Shown here: positions 37,853 to 48,256 of the stretch, piece by piece
Position numbering within the stretch: position 1 is the first letter of the stretch
How the letters are laid out: every line of letters begins with the position of its first letter
Assembly (NCBI GenBank): GCA_902569245.1
Contig: CACFTO010000004.1
Span: forward strand, 1-64,000
Source of the DNA: an uncultured Pelagibacteraceae bacterium
Lineage (GTDB): Bacteria > Pseudomonadota > Alphaproteobacteria > Pelagibacterales > Pelagibacteraceae
Reading direction: 5' to 3'
DNA: 64,000 nucleotides
Program-made: the position numbers and the translations under genes
The notes under the pieces: model-generated
Databases searched by the model: none
What the model was told of the DNA's origin: nothing
The model's input: the letters and a program-made list of their open reading frames with translations, nothing else

Positions 37853-40528
37853 ATGAAACCAGGAAATCAAAATTCATTTAAATGTCTAAAAGAAATATCA
37901 GTAAATGGAAAAAATTATTCATATTATTCACTAAAAGAAGCAGAGAAAAATGGTTTGGAAGGCATAAATAAATTACCAAAATCAATAAAAGTCTTACTTG
38001 AAAATCTTCTTAGATATGAAGACAATGTTACAGTTAATAAAGAACAAATTTTGGCGATTAAAGAGTGGTTAAATTCAAAAAAATCCAAAACAGAAATTGC
38101 ATATAGACCTGCAAGAGTGCTTTTACAAGATTATACAGGTATACCAGCCGTAGCTGATCTTGCTGCAATGAGGGATACAGTTAAGGAAAAGAATAAAGAC
38201 CCAAATACCATTAACCCTCTTTCTTCGGTTGATCTAGTGATCGACCATTCAGTTCAAGTGGATAAGTTTGCAACAAAGAATTCATTAAAAGAAAATGTTG
38301 ATATTGAGTTTGATAGAAACTTTGAGAGATATTCTTTTTTAAAATGGGGACAGCAAGCCTTTAATAATTTTAGAATTGTTCCTCCAGGTACAGGAATTTG
38401 TCACCAAGTAAATTTAGAATACTTATCAAAAGTAGTTTGGAATGAAAAATTTAACGATAAAGAGTACTTATTTCCAGATACGCTAGTTGGCACCGATAGC
38501 CATACTACAATGGTTAATGGGTTATCAGTGTTAGGTTGGGGTGTTGGAGGAATTGAGGCAGAAGCTGGTATGCTGGGACAACCTATATCAATGTTGATAC
38601 CAGAAGTAGTTGGATTTGAAATGAAAAATAAGCTACCTGAAGGTACAACTGCTACCGATCTAGTTTTAACAGTAGTTAAAATGTTAAGAGATAAAGGTGT
38701 TGTTGGTAAATTTGTAGAATTTTATGGAGAAGGTCTAAAAAACCTAACACTTGCTGATAGAGCAACTATTGCAAACATGGCACCTGAGTATGGCGCTACC
38801 TGTGGATTTTTCCCAATAGATGATGAAACTTTAAAATATTTAGAATTTTCAGGAAGATCAAATGAAAATATTCAAATTGTAGAAAAATATGCAAAAGAAC
38901 AAAATTTATGGGCAAGTGATGATATTATATTCACTGATACTTTATCTCTAGATATGTCTACAGTAGTTCCAACAATTTCTGGACCAAAAAGACCACAAGA
39001 CAAAGTTCTTTTAACAGAAGCGTCAAAAAATTTTATAAAAGTTTTTGAAGATGTTTGTAAAAAAACTGAGCCAACAATATCAAAAGTTAAAGACACAGAT
39101 TTTGAGATAAAAGATGGAGATATATTAATAGCAGCTATTACGTCATGCACAAATACCTCCAATCCAAATGTATTAATTGGTGCAGGACTGTTAGCCAAAA
39201 ATGCAATTGAAAAAGGTTTAACCGTTAAACCTTGGGTTAAAACATCTTTAGCACCTGGATCACAAGTTGTTACTGACTATTTAAATAAAGCTGGTTTAAG
39301 TAAATATTTAGATGAATTAGGTTTTAATTTAGTTGGTTACGGTTGTACTACTTGTATTGGTAATTCTGGACCCTTGCCAGATAATATTACTGATGCTGTT
39401 AAAGAAAAAAATTTATACGCAGTTTCAGTTTTGTCTGGAAATAGAAACTTTGAAGGAAGAATTTCTCCTTTAGTAAAAGCAAATTATTTAGCTTCACCTC
39501 CTCTTGTAGTAGCTTATGCAATCGCAGGGTCTATGAGAATTGATTTATATAAAGATCTGTTGGGAAAAGATAACAAAGGACAAGATGTTTACCTAAAAGA
39601 CATTTGGCCTTCAAATAAAGAGATTGAAGATACTCTTAAACAATCTTTGAACCCAGAAATGTTTGTGAACAGATATTCAAATGTCCTTGAAGGACCGGAA
39701 CAATGGCAAAAAATTAAAGTGGACAAAGGAAGTATTTATAATTGGGAAGAAAATTCTACCTATGTAAAAAAACCACCATTTTTTGAAAATTTACCTGATG
39801 AACCAGAAGGTTTTAAGGAAATAAAAGATGCAAGACCATTATTAATTTTAGGGGATATGGTAACAACAGACCATATATCGCCAGCTGGAAGTATTCAGAA
39901 AGAAAGCCCAACAGGAAACTATTTTATGAAGCATCAAATTTTACCCAAAGATTATAATTCTTATGGTGCAAGAAGAGGAAATCATGAGGTAATGATGAGA
40001 GGAACATTTGCCAATATTAGAATTAAAAATGAAATGGCTCCAGGAACAGAGGGAGGTTTCACTAAATTATATCCCGAAGAAAAAGTAATGCCTATTTATG
40101 ATGCTGTTGTTGAATACAAAAGAAGAGGAACAGATTTAGTAGTATTTGGTGGAAAAGAATATGGAACCGGTTCTTCAAGAGATTGGGCTGCAAAAGGAAC
40201 AAAATTATTAGGTATAAAAGCTGTGATTGCAGAAAGTTTTGAAAGAATACACAGATCTAATCTTATAGGTATGGGAGTTTTACCTTTGCAGTTTGTAGAA
40301 AATGTGAATAGACAGAATTTAAACCTAAAAGGGTCAGAATTAATTTCAGTATTAGGTCTTGATAAAGGAATTAATCCTGGCGATCATTTAGAAGTTGAAA
40401 TTAAATATTCAACAGGGGACATTAAAAAAATTAAAATGTTATGCAGAATAGATACTAAAAATGAATTAGAATACTACAAGAACGGTGGTATTCTACAATA
40501 TGTTCTAAGGAATATGATTAATGGATGA
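37853..40528 (+). CDS. acnA: Aconitate hydratase A
   Basis: LVGTDSHTTMVNGLSVLGWGVGGIEAEA, CTTCIGNSGPLP, GKEYGTGSSRDWAAKGTKLLGI. Confidence 0.97.
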   Translation: MKPGNQNSFKCLKEISVNGKNYSYYSLKEAEKNGLEGINKLPKSIKVLLENLLRYEDNVTVNKEQILAIKEWLNSKKSKTEIAYRPARVLLQDYTGIPAVADLAAMRDTVKEKNKDPNTINPLSSVDLVIDHSVQVDKFATKNSLKENVDIEFDRNFERYSFLKWGQQAFNNFRIVPPGTGICHQVNLEYLSKVVWNEKFNDKEYLFPDTLVGTDSHTTMVNGLSVLGWGVGGIEAEAGMLGQPISMLIPEVVGFEMKNKLPEGTTATDLVLTVVKMLRDKGVVGKFVEFYGEGLKNLTLADRATIANMAPEYGATCGFFPIDDETLKYLEFSGRSNENIQIVEKYAKEQNLWASDDIIFTDTLSLDMSTVVPTISGPKRPQDKVLLTEASKNFIKVFEDVCKKTEPTISKVKDTDFEIKDGDILIAAITSCTNTSNPNVLIGAGLLAKNAIEKGLTVKPWVKTSLAPGSQVVTDYLNKAGLSKYLDELGFNLVGYGCTTCIGNSGPLPDNITDAVKEKNLYAVSVLSGNRNFEGRISPLVKANYLASPPLVVAYAIAGSMRIDLYKDLLGKDNKGQDVYLKDIWPSNKEIEDTLKQSLNPEMFVNRYSNVLEGPEQWQKIKVDKGSIYNWEENSTYVKKPPFFENLPDEPEGFKEIKDARPLLILGDMVTTDHISPAGSIQKESPTGNYFMKHQILPKDYNSYGARRGNHEVMMRGTFANIRIKNEMAPGTEGGFTKLYPEEKVMPIYDAVVEYKRRGTDLVVFGGKEYGTGSSRDWAAKGTKLLGIKAVIAESFERIHRSNLIGMGVLPLQFVENVNRQNLNLKGSELISVLGLDKGINPGDHLEVEIKYSTGDIKKIKMLCRIDTKNELEYYKNGGILQYVLRNMING

Positions 40529-41165
40529 AGAAATAGAAATTATTAATACAAATACAAGAGTTGAAAAATTAAAAAACTTTTTAATATCAAAAAGAAAACA
40601 ATTAATAACTTTGTTAATACTAATTATTTTGATATTGATCACCTTTTTTGGCTATCAAGAGTTCAAGTCTAGCAGTAAAGAAAAGTTAGCAAATAAATTC
40701 AATTCAATTGTTACAAATTTTGAGACAGGCAAAAAAGATAATATAAATAATAATTTGATAGAAATCATAAATGCTAAAGATAAAACCTATTCCCCATTAG
40801 CTTTCTTTTTCTTATTAGATAATGATTTAATAACGTCTAGTGATGAAATAAATTCATATTTTGATCTTCTTATAAATGATGTATCTCTTGAGAAAGAAAT
40901 TAAAAACTTAACCATATACAAAAAAGGTCTATTTAATTCAGACTTTGCAAAAGAAAATGAATTATTAGATATACTTAATCCAGTAATAAAATCAGACAGT
41001 CTCTGGAAACCACAAGCATTATATCTTATGGCTGAGTTTTATTTATCAAAAAACCAAAAGCAGAAATCAAAAGAATTCTTTAATCAAATAGCAGAAATGG
41101 AAAATGTTAGTCCAAAAGTTAAATTAGAAGTCCAAAGAAGGTTAAGATCAGATTTCAGTGAATAA
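40521..41165 (+). CDS. Membrane-anchored TPR-like protein (YfgM-type), upstream of bamB
   Basis: N-terminal TM, helical repeat C-terminus, overlaps bamB-like gene. Confidence 0.6.
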   Translation: MDEEIEIINTNTRVEKLKNFLISKRKQLITLLILIILILITFFGYQEFKSSSKEKLANKFNSIVTNFETGKKDNINNNLIEIINAKDKTYSPLAFFFLLDNDLITSSDEINSYFDLLINDVSLEKEIKNLTIYKKGLFNSDFAKENELLDILNPVIKSDSLWKPQALYLMAEFYLSKNQKQKSKEFFNQIAEMENVSPKVKLEVQRRLRSDFSE

Positions 41166-42429
41166 AGCTATTAAATATATAATTATTTTAATATTTTTAT
41201 CAAATTGTAGTTTTTCAAAAAAGGATGCAGTCGACAATGAGAAATTAATAGATATTTTTAAGAAAAATGAACCCATTGAAAAAGAATTCAATCAACAATT
41301 AAAGATTAAGAAATTAAATACTTTTAAAATAAAACCTTTTCAAAAAAATAACAGCAATAGTAATGGCAATATTAATTTTGACTCTAATTTTGATAAATTT
41401 TTAACATACAAAATAAATAAAATTAAAAAATTTGATTCAAATCAGCCTGAATTATTTTTTACAGAAAACGAAAATGTTATTTTTTTCAATGGAAAAGGTT
41501 CGGTTATCAAGTTAAGTGAAGACCTTAAGAAAATATGGGAGATTAATAATTATAGTAAAAAAGAAAAGAAACTTAATCCTATTTTATATTTTGCTCAAGC
41601 TGGTAAAAGTTTGATTGTAAATGATAATTTGTCAAAAATGTATTCAATTGATTTAAATGATGGAAAAGTAAATTGGTCAAAATATAGTTCATCATCTTTT
41701 AATTCTGATATCAAAGTTTATAAAGATAAATTTTTAACAATAGATTTCGATAACATTATTAGAGCCATATCTACTGAGGATGGAAATGAATCATGGAATT
41801 TTAAAACAGAAAATTCTTTTATAAAATCACAAAAAAAACTCTCAATAATTTTGAAGGATGAAATTGTTTTTTTTATTAATAACTTAGGAGATGTAACAGC
41901 ACTAGATGTAAATAATGGAAGTTTAGTTTGGCAAACACCAACACAAAGTAGTTTAATATATCAAGACGCATTTAGTCTAGAAAATTCAGACCTAGTATTT
42001 GAAAATAATACAATTTATTTTTCAAATAACAAAAATGAGTTTTTTGCAATAGATGCAAGAACAGGAATAATTAAATGGACGCAATCGATAAATTCGAGTT
42101 TAAGACCAACTATAATCGAAAGTTTAATATTTACGGTTTCTAACGAAGGATACCTTTTTGTAATAGATGATAGAACTGGCAATATTTTAAGAATTACAGA
42201 TATCTTGACAAATTTTAAAAATAGAAAGGATATAAAACCAACAGGATTTATACACGGAAAATATAAGATATTTGTCTCATTAAATAATGGACGATTATTA
42301 ACAATTAATTCAATAACTGGTTTACAAGAAAAGATTACAAAAATACATGGATCAAAAATTTCAAGACCCTATGTATTTAAGAGTAGTATGTATTTGATAA
42401 AAGACAATGCTATAGCCAGAACAAAATAA
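41158..42429 (+). CDS. bamB: Outer membrane assembly lipoprotein BamB-like beta-propeller
   Basis: Lipobox-like IFLSNC, repeated GxVxW propeller motifs (DGKVNWSKYS, DGNESWNF, NGSLVWQTP, TGIIKWTQ). Confidence 0.8.
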   Translation: MNKAIKYIIILIFLSNCSFSKKDAVDNEKLIDIFKKNEPIEKEFNQQLKIKKLNTFKIKPFQKNNSNSNGNINFDSNFDKFLTYKINKIKKFDSNQPELFFTENENVIFFNGKGSVIKLSEDLKKIWEINNYSKKEKKLNPILYFAQAGKSLIVNDNLSKMYSIDLNDGKVNWSKYSSSSFNSDIKVYKDKFLTIDFDNIIRAISTEDGNESWNFKTENSFIKSQKKLSIILKDEIVFFINNLGDVTALDVNNGSLVWQTPTQSSLIYQDAFSLENSDLVFENNTIYFSNNKNEFFAIDARTGIIKWTQSINSSLRPTIIESLIFTVSNEGYLFVIDDRTGNILRITDILTNFKNRKDIKPTGFIHGKYKIFVSLNNGRLLTINSITGLQEKITKIHGSKISRPYVFKSSMYLIKDNAIARTK

Positions 42430-42857
42430 TGTTTTTAAAGATTTTAGAAAAACTTGGTAGAAAAAAAGTAGTATTTGACCGAGGCCCATCACACCCAGAA
42501 TTTGAAAAAGCAAAACCTTGGATGAATAGGTATTATATTCTATTCAGACATAGACCAAAGTGGTTTCCATTTAATATACTAATCCATGAAATGTTAGACG
42601 ATGATCATGGTGATGGAGTCCATAACCATTTATTTCCTTACATCACAATCATTCTAAGAGGAGGATATTGGGAAACATTAAAAACAGGAAAAGTCTGGCG
42701 AGCACCAGGATATATTGGGTTTAGGTCTGCTAATAATTTTCACAGAGTAGACTTAGAGCCAGGAACAAAACCAATGACAATTTTTTTAGCAGGCCCATAT
42801 GGATTGAGAAAAGGACCAAGATCAGAATATGGAATAGATTTTAAAACAAAAAAATGA
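42429..42857 (+). CDS. Cupin-like protein of unknown function
   Basis: DDDHGDGVHNHLFPYITIILRGGYWETL and FHRVDL fit a cupin-type metal site. Confidence 0.6.
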   Translation: MFLKILEKLGRKKVVFDRGPSHPEFEKAKPWMNRYYILFRHRPKWFPFNILIHEMLDDDHGDGVHNHLFPYITIILRGGYWETLKTGKVWRAPGYIGFRSANNFHRVDLEPGTKPMTIFLAGPYGLRKGPRSEYGIDFKTKK

Positions 42858-43906
42858 GTTTAAAAAAATCTTATCTTAAATACTGCAAAGATAAGGACTT
42901 AGAAATAAACGAAAATCAAATAAAAATAGTCCAAAAATTAAGTGAATATTACAATCTTAACTTCGGTCAGTCATTTATTAAAAAAATATTCAAAGATAAA
43001 AAAAATAAATTAGGCTTTTATTTAGTTGGCGATGTAGGTGTAGGTAAAACCATGATTTTAAATTTTTTTTTTGAAAGTTTAAAAGAAAAAAAATCAAGAT
43101 TACACTTTAACGAGTTTATGGTTGAATTTCATGATTTTATATTTGAAAATAAAAAAAAAGGAAATGACAAAGGGTTAGAAAAATTTGTCAAAAATTTAAG
43201 TGACAATACAAAAATATTATATTTTGATGAATTTCAAGTAACAAATATTGTTGATGCTATGATCTTAGGTAAATTATTTGAAAGAATATTTAATGAAAAT
43301 ATAAAAGTTATTTTTTCCTCAAATACAAATATTAAAGATTTATATAAAAATGGATTACAGAGAGATCAATTCATCCCTTTTTTAAATATTTTAAAAAATA
43401 ATTGCTCTGAATTAGAACTTAATATTGAAGAAGATTATAGAGCTACAAAAAATTCAAATTTAAGTCGATTTTTATCACCAATAGATAATTCATCTAATTT
43501 TAAGTTTAATAAATCTTTTAGAAAAGCCACAAAGAATAAAAAACAAACGACCAAGATATTAGATGTGAAGGGTCGAAAATTAGTATTTGATAACTTTCAT
43601 GAAGGAGTTCTTAAGGTTTCATTTGACGAAATTTGTAATAGAAATCTTGGATCTGAGGACTACATTAAAATTGCTAACGAGAGCGACTTTATTTTTATTG
43701 AAAATCTACCTCACTTTAATGAAAGTAATTCTAACCAGCAACAAAGGTTTATTACTTTTATCGATATTATTTATGAAAAAAAAATACCATTGACGATCAA
43801 ATCAGAAGTTGAATTAAATTCACTCGAATCCACTAATAGTATGAAAAAGCCTTTCAAAAGAACAGTTAGTCGATTGCATGAATTAACATCACAAAATTTT
43901 AATTAA
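42854..43906 (+). CDS. zapE: AFG1/ZapE-family ATPase
   Basis: GFYLVGDVGVGKTMILNFFFESL Walker A, RLHFNEFMVEFH, ILYFDEFQVTNIVDAMIL. Confidence 0.87.
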   Translation: MSLKKSYLKYCKDKDLEINENQIKIVQKLSEYYNLNFGQSFIKKIFKDKKNKLGFYLVGDVGVGKTMILNFFFESLKEKKSRLHFNEFMVEFHDFIFENKKKGNDKGLEKFVKNLSDNTKILYFDEFQVTNIVDAMILGKLFERIFNENIKVIFSSNTNIKDLYKNGLQRDQFIPFLNILKNNCSELELNIEEDYRATKNSNLSRFLSPIDNSSNFKFNKSFRKATKNKKQTTKILDVKGRKLVFDNFHEGVLKVSFDEICNRNLGSEDYIKIANESDFIFIENLPHFNESNSNQQQRFITFIDIIYEKKIPLTIKSEVELNSLESTNSMKKPFKRTVSRLHELTSQNFN

Positions 43907-43909
43907 TTT

Positions 43910-44329
43910 ATGAAACAAGAATTTTACAATCTAGAAATTAATACAAATGGTCAAAAACTGTATGAGTTTACTGATAAAACAATTGAATGGATTAATAATA
44001 ATAACTTTAAAAATGGAATCATTAATCTCAGCATCCAACACACTAGTGCCTCACTAATTGTCCAAGAAAATGCTGACCCAGATGTACAAAAAGATTTAAT
44101 TAATTATTTTGATAAATTGGTACCCATGGACAACAAGTTGTATGTTCATACAACTGAGGGAAAGGATGATATGCCAGCCCATATCAAATCTGCATTAACC
44201 AATAATCAAATCTCCTTAAGTATAAAAGATAGTGAATTACTACTAGGAACTTGGCAAGGTATATATTTGTTCGAACACAGGTTAGATACAACAACAAGAA
44301 CTGTAATTCATCATTATATTGGAGACTAA
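43910..44329 (+). CDS. YjbQ/UPF0047 family protein
   Basis: LSIQHTSASLIVQENADPDVQKDL, LGTWQGIYLFEHR. Confidence 0.9.
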   Translation: MKQEFYNLEINTNGQKLYEFTDKTIEWINNNNFKNGIINLSIQHTSASLIVQENADPDVQKDLINYFDKLVPMDNKLYVHTTEGKDDMPAHIKSALTNNQISLSIKDSELLLGTWQGIYLFEHRLDTTTRTVIHHYIGD

Positions 44330-45750
44330 TTTTTTTTCTTAATTGATTGAAAAGCACTCAAAGCGTCAGCCCTAGCTTTCTCATGAATAACAATTGGCAT
44401 TGGATAGCTCGAGCCTATGATAGTATTAATTGCTTCTTGATATTTTTTTTCCATTTCCCATGGTTTATGAATAAATTTTGGAGGAACTTTTGATAATTCA
44501 GGAACCCATTTTTTTACATAATCTCCCTGTTTGTCAAATTTTTCACCCTGTAAAATAGGGTTGAAAATTCTAAAATATGGTGCCGCATCTGCACCACATC
44601 CAGCTACCCATTGCCATTGTGCAACATTGTTTGCTTCATTGAAATCAAGAAGACAATTTCTGAAATATTTTTCTCCTTCTTTCCAGTTAATTCTTAAATG
44701 CTTCACTAGAAAAGATCCAACGACCATTCTAATCCTATTATGCATCCATCCTGTTTCGTACAATTCTCTCATTCCAGCATCAACAATTGGATAGCCTGTC
44801 ATACCTTTTTTCCATGCATTTAAAAATTTAGAATTATTTACCCATGGAAACTTATCAAATTCTTTTCTTAAGTTTCCTTTAAGCATTTGTGGAAAGTAAT
44901 TTATAAGACTATGTGAAAACTCTCTCCAACCAATTTCATTGGTATATTTTTTTATACTCACATTATTTGATTTTAGTTTTTTGCATTTTTGCCAAATATC
45001 TCCAACATTTATTTGTCCATTTCTAATATATGGAGAAAGTAATGATGTTCCTTTAATTGATGGAAAATCACGATCAACACCATAACTAAGTATGCTTTTA
45101 TTGACAAAATTATCTAATTTTTCATGGGCTTTTTGCTCTGAAGGCTCCCAATATTTTTCAAATTTCTTATACCAATCAGATTTAGGTAAAATATCCTCAG
45201 ATTTTATTTGATTTTTGAACAATGTGTTTATCTTTTTACACTTCTTAACTTTGTTTATTTTATCAGGCAGTCTTTCTAAATAAAATTGCTCTGCATTTCT
45301 CCAAAAAGGACTGTAGACTTTAAAAGGTGTTCCATCATTCTTAGTAATTTTATTATACTCATTAAGCACATTTCCTTTAAAAAATTTAAAATCAATATTT
45401 TTTTTTGAAAAGTCAGTACCAATTTTTTTATCTTTTTCTAATTCATTAGGTTCATAAACTTTATTCCAATAAACAGATATTTTACTATTAGATTTTATTT
45501 TAGAAAAAAAATTTATTTCGTCATCTTTAATTATTTCTAATCCAATATTTAATTTTTTTAAATCGGATTTAAAATTTTCTAGGGATTTACTTACCCACCA
45601 TTTTTGAGCCTCTCTTTTATGATCGAAAATATTACTATTAAAAATAAATACTGCAGTAACAACATCATGTTGATTTGTAGCATAAGTGAGCGCATCATTA
45701 TTTTGTATTCGAAAATCATCTCTTATCCAAACGAGTGCTGTATTAGCCAT
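44326..45750 (-). CDS. phrB: Deoxyribodipyrimidine photolyase
   Basis: LVWIRDDFRIQNNDAL, MTGYPIVDAGMRELYETGWMHNRIRMVVGSFLVKHL, FNEANNVAQWQWVAGCGADAAPYFRIFNP. Confidence 0.96.
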   Translation of the reverse strand: MANTALVWIRDDFRIQNNDALTYATNQHDVVTAVFIFNSNIFDHKREAQKWWVSKSLENFKSDLKKLNIGLEIIKDDEINFFSKIKSNSKISVYWNKVYEPNELEKDKKIGTDFSKKNIDFKFFKGNVLNEYNKITKNDGTPFKVYSPFWRNAEQFYLERLPDKINKVKKCKKINTLFKNQIKSEDILPKSDWYKKFEKYWEPSEQKAHEKLDNFVNKSILSYGVDRDFPSIKGTSLLSPYIRNGQINVGDIWQKCKKLKSNNVSIKKYTNEIGWREFSHSLINYFPQMLKGNLRKEFDKFPWVNNSKFLNAWKKGMTGYPIVDAGMRELYETGWMHNRIRMVVGSFLVKHLRINWKEGEKYFRNCLLDFNEANNVAQWQWVAGCGADAAPYFRIFNPILQGEKFDKQGDYVKKWVPELSKVPPKFIHKPWEMEKKYQEAINTIIGSSYPMPIVIHEKARADALSAFQSIKKKN

Positions 45751-46888
45751 TTGATAACTGTTCTGATCCTTTAGACAGAAGTTCGTTATAAAGTTTTAAA
45801 TCTGTATCACCTTCACATCCAATTAATAAAACGTTCGAATTCATATCTAATTCAAGATCCTTTTTAATTTGTTCGTTATTACAACTAACATTTATACTTA
45901 TTAGAGCAGGTGCTGAGCATTCTCCTGCAACAATGTAATCGTCACCAAAGTATCCCTTGGCTAACATTGCAACTGATAATGGTATGTCGGCATCTGGAAT
46001 ACTCAGACAATTATTTACTGAGTTTTTCAGAATTTGCCATGGGACTAATGATACATCTCCACATGACATTCCCCCCATAATGCTCTCTTTTTCTATTTCA
46101 ACTCTAGTAAGTTTACCGGCATCAATACTTTCCATGACACAGTTTGCATTTTTTGGTTCAATAATAATAATTTTTGGAATTCTTTTAAAATATCTGGCAA
46201 CTCCCGCAATTACACCAGAAGCCATGCCTCCAACACCTGCTTGTAGAAATATATGAGTAATATAATGATCGGTTTGTTTGGAGATTTCTTCTATCATCAC
46301 TGAATATCCAGCCATGGTTAGCTTTGGAACCATTTGATAATCTTCCCAAGCAACATCTTGTACAATTTCCCATCCATTTTCCTTAGATTGTTTTATGCAT
46401 TCATTTAAAGAATTTTCATAATTTCCTTTTACTTTTGTTACTTCTGCTCCAAGTTTTCGCATCTCATCGGCTCTTGTTTCACTTACAAATTCACTTATGA
46501 AAATTTTACATGCAATACCGAGTCTTTTTGCTCCCCAGGCAACTGATTTTCCATGATTTCCTGCCGTTGCTGTAGCAACAACTACATCTTTTCTTCCAGC
46601 TGAAACCTCTGCTACCGCATAAGCTCCTCCAAGTGCTTTAAAAGATTTTAGTCCAAACCTTTTGGACTCATCTTTGTAAAAGATATTTTTAAGATTAAGG
46701 TCTTTTGAAAGTTTATTTAACTTGAGTAGGGGAGTGGGTTCGTAATTTTCCCAACGAGATATAGTATTTAATGCATTATCAATAGTTTCCTTATTTAATA
46801 CACTTAAAATTTTTTCTCTACTGAATGAATAATTTTTATTTTTAATAAACGATGAAAATTTATTAATATGACTATAATCTATAGACAT
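45743..46888 (-). CDS. PLP-dependent diaminopropionate ammonia-lyase-like protein
   Basis: YEPTPLLKLNKLSKDLNLKNIFYKDESKRFGLKSFKALGGAYAV, ATAGNHGKSVAWGAKRLG, QAGVGGMASGV. Confidence 0.83.
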   Translation of the reverse strand: MSIDYSHINKFSSFIKNKNYSFSREKILSVLNKETIDNALNTISRWENYEPTPLLKLNKLSKDLNLKNIFYKDESKRFGLKSFKALGGAYAVAEVSAGRKDVVVATATAGNHGKSVAWGAKRLGIACKIFISEFVSETRADEMRKLGAEVTKVKGNYENSLNECIKQSKENGWEIVQDVAWEDYQMVPKLTMAGYSVMIEEISKQTDHYITHIFLQAGVGGMASGVIAGVARYFKRIPKIIIIEPKNANCVMESIDAGKLTRVEIEKESIMGGMSCGDVSLVPWQILKNSVNNCLSIPDADIPLSVAMLAKGYFGDDYIVAGECSAPALISINVSCNNEQIKKDLELDMNSNVLLIGCEGDTDLKLYNELLSKGSEQLSNG

Positions 46889-46891
46889 ATT

Positions 46892-48217
46892 TTAACAGTC
46901 CAAAGTATTAGATCTTTCCCACTTTGTAATAGGTTTTAATTTATCAAATTTTTCTTTTGACTTGAAATTTTCAATTTCAGATTTTTTTAATTTAATATAA
47001 CTGTTTAAAACATTTTTTCCAAAAGCATTTTTCAGGACTGTATTAAAATTTAACAATTCTAGGGAATCTTCTAATGTATTTGGTAATTTTTGTAGGTTTG
47101 GATATTTTTGGTGATCAGTATACATATTACAGAATAATGGTTTTCCAGGATTAATTTTTTTTCTAATCCCATTTATGCCTGCTGCTAAAACTCCTGCTTG
47201 TAGTAAATATGGATTCGCTGATCCATCCATTAATCTAAGTTCAAATCTTCCAGGATCTGGAACTCTTATCATATGTGTTCGATTATTCCCCGTGTAAGAA
47301 ATACTACTTGGCGACCATGTTGCACCAGATTTTGTCGGTGGTGCATTAATTCTTCTATAACTATTTAATGTTGGATTAAAAAATGCTGATAATGAACCTG
47401 CATTCTTGATTACTCCACCCAAAAAATTGTATGCTAATTTACTAAGCCCAAGTTTATCATTTTTATCTAAAAATTTATTTTTTTTCTTATCCCATAGTGA
47501 AATATGTGCATGACATCCATTACCTGTCAGTTGTTCAAATGGTTTAGGCATAAATGTTGCTCTCAATCCATGCTTTTCTGCTATAGACTTAACCATAAAT
47601 TTAAAAAATGTATGTCTGTCTGCTGTAGTTAAGCAGTCAGTGTAGTCCCAATTCATTTCAAACTGGCCATTAGCATCTTCATGATCATTTTGATATGGGT
47701 TCCATCCCAATGTAATCATGCAATCGCATATCTCTTTTATTAAATCATATTGCCTCATTAAAGCTGATTGGTCGTAACAAGGTTTAGATTGAGTATCCCT
47801 TGAGTCTGCAATAGAACTACCGTCAGGTGATGTAAGAAAATATTCACACTCAACACCCGATTTCATCGTGTAACCTTCATTTGATAGTGATTTTATTTGG
47901 TTTTTTAGCATCACTCTTGGTGATGCCTCAACAGGTTTGCCATTCATCCATAGGTCTGAAGCAAGCCAACCTACTTCTTTATTCCAAGGTAATTGTATCA
48001 AGCTATTTGGATCCGGTATAGCAAACATATCAGAGTCTGCTGGTGTCATATCAAGCCACGCCGCAAATCCAGCAAATCCTGCACCATTTTTTTGCATCTC
48101 TTTTATTGCTTGTGCAGGTACTAATTTTGATCTTAATACACCAAACAAATCAACGAAACTTATTAAAAAATATTTAATTTTTTTAGATTTAGCAATATTA
48201 GATAAATTTTTGGGCAT
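46892..48217 (-). CDS. gmaS: Type III glutamine synthetase-like, gamma-glutamylmethylamide synthetase (GmaS)-like
   Basis: KYFLISFVDLFGVLRSKLVPAQAIKEMQKNGAGFAGFAAWLDMTPADSDMFAIPDP; GNGCHAHISLWD; followed by an mgs-like cassette. Confidence 0.75.
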   Translation of the reverse strand: MPKNLSNIAKSKKIKYFLISFVDLFGVLRSKLVPAQAIKEMQKNGAGFAGFAAWLDMTPADSDMFAIPDPNSLIQLPWNKEVGWLASDLWMNGKPVEASPRVMLKNQIKSLSNEGYTMKSGVECEYFLTSPDGSSIADSRDTQSKPCYDQSALMRQYDLIKEICDCMITLGWNPYQNDHEDANGQFEMNWDYTDCLTTADRHTFFKFMVKSIAEKHGLRATFMPKPFEQLTGNGCHAHISLWDKKKNKFLDKNDKLGLSKLAYNFLGGVIKNAGSLSAFFNPTLNSYRRINAPPTKSGATWSPSSISYTGNNRTHMIRVPDPGRFELRLMDGSANPYLLQAGVLAAGINGIRKKINPGKPLFCNMYTDHQKYPNLQKLPNTLEDSLELLNFNTVLKNAFGKNVLNSYIKLKKSEIENFKSKEKFDKLKPITKWERSNTLDC

Positions 48218-48256
48218 TTATAATTATACTACGAATTATTTATTAACTATCAATAA

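Noticed and set aside
38872-39198. 108-aa minus-strand ORF inside acnA
   Set aside because: Antisense to aconitase, one of the most certain genes in the window.
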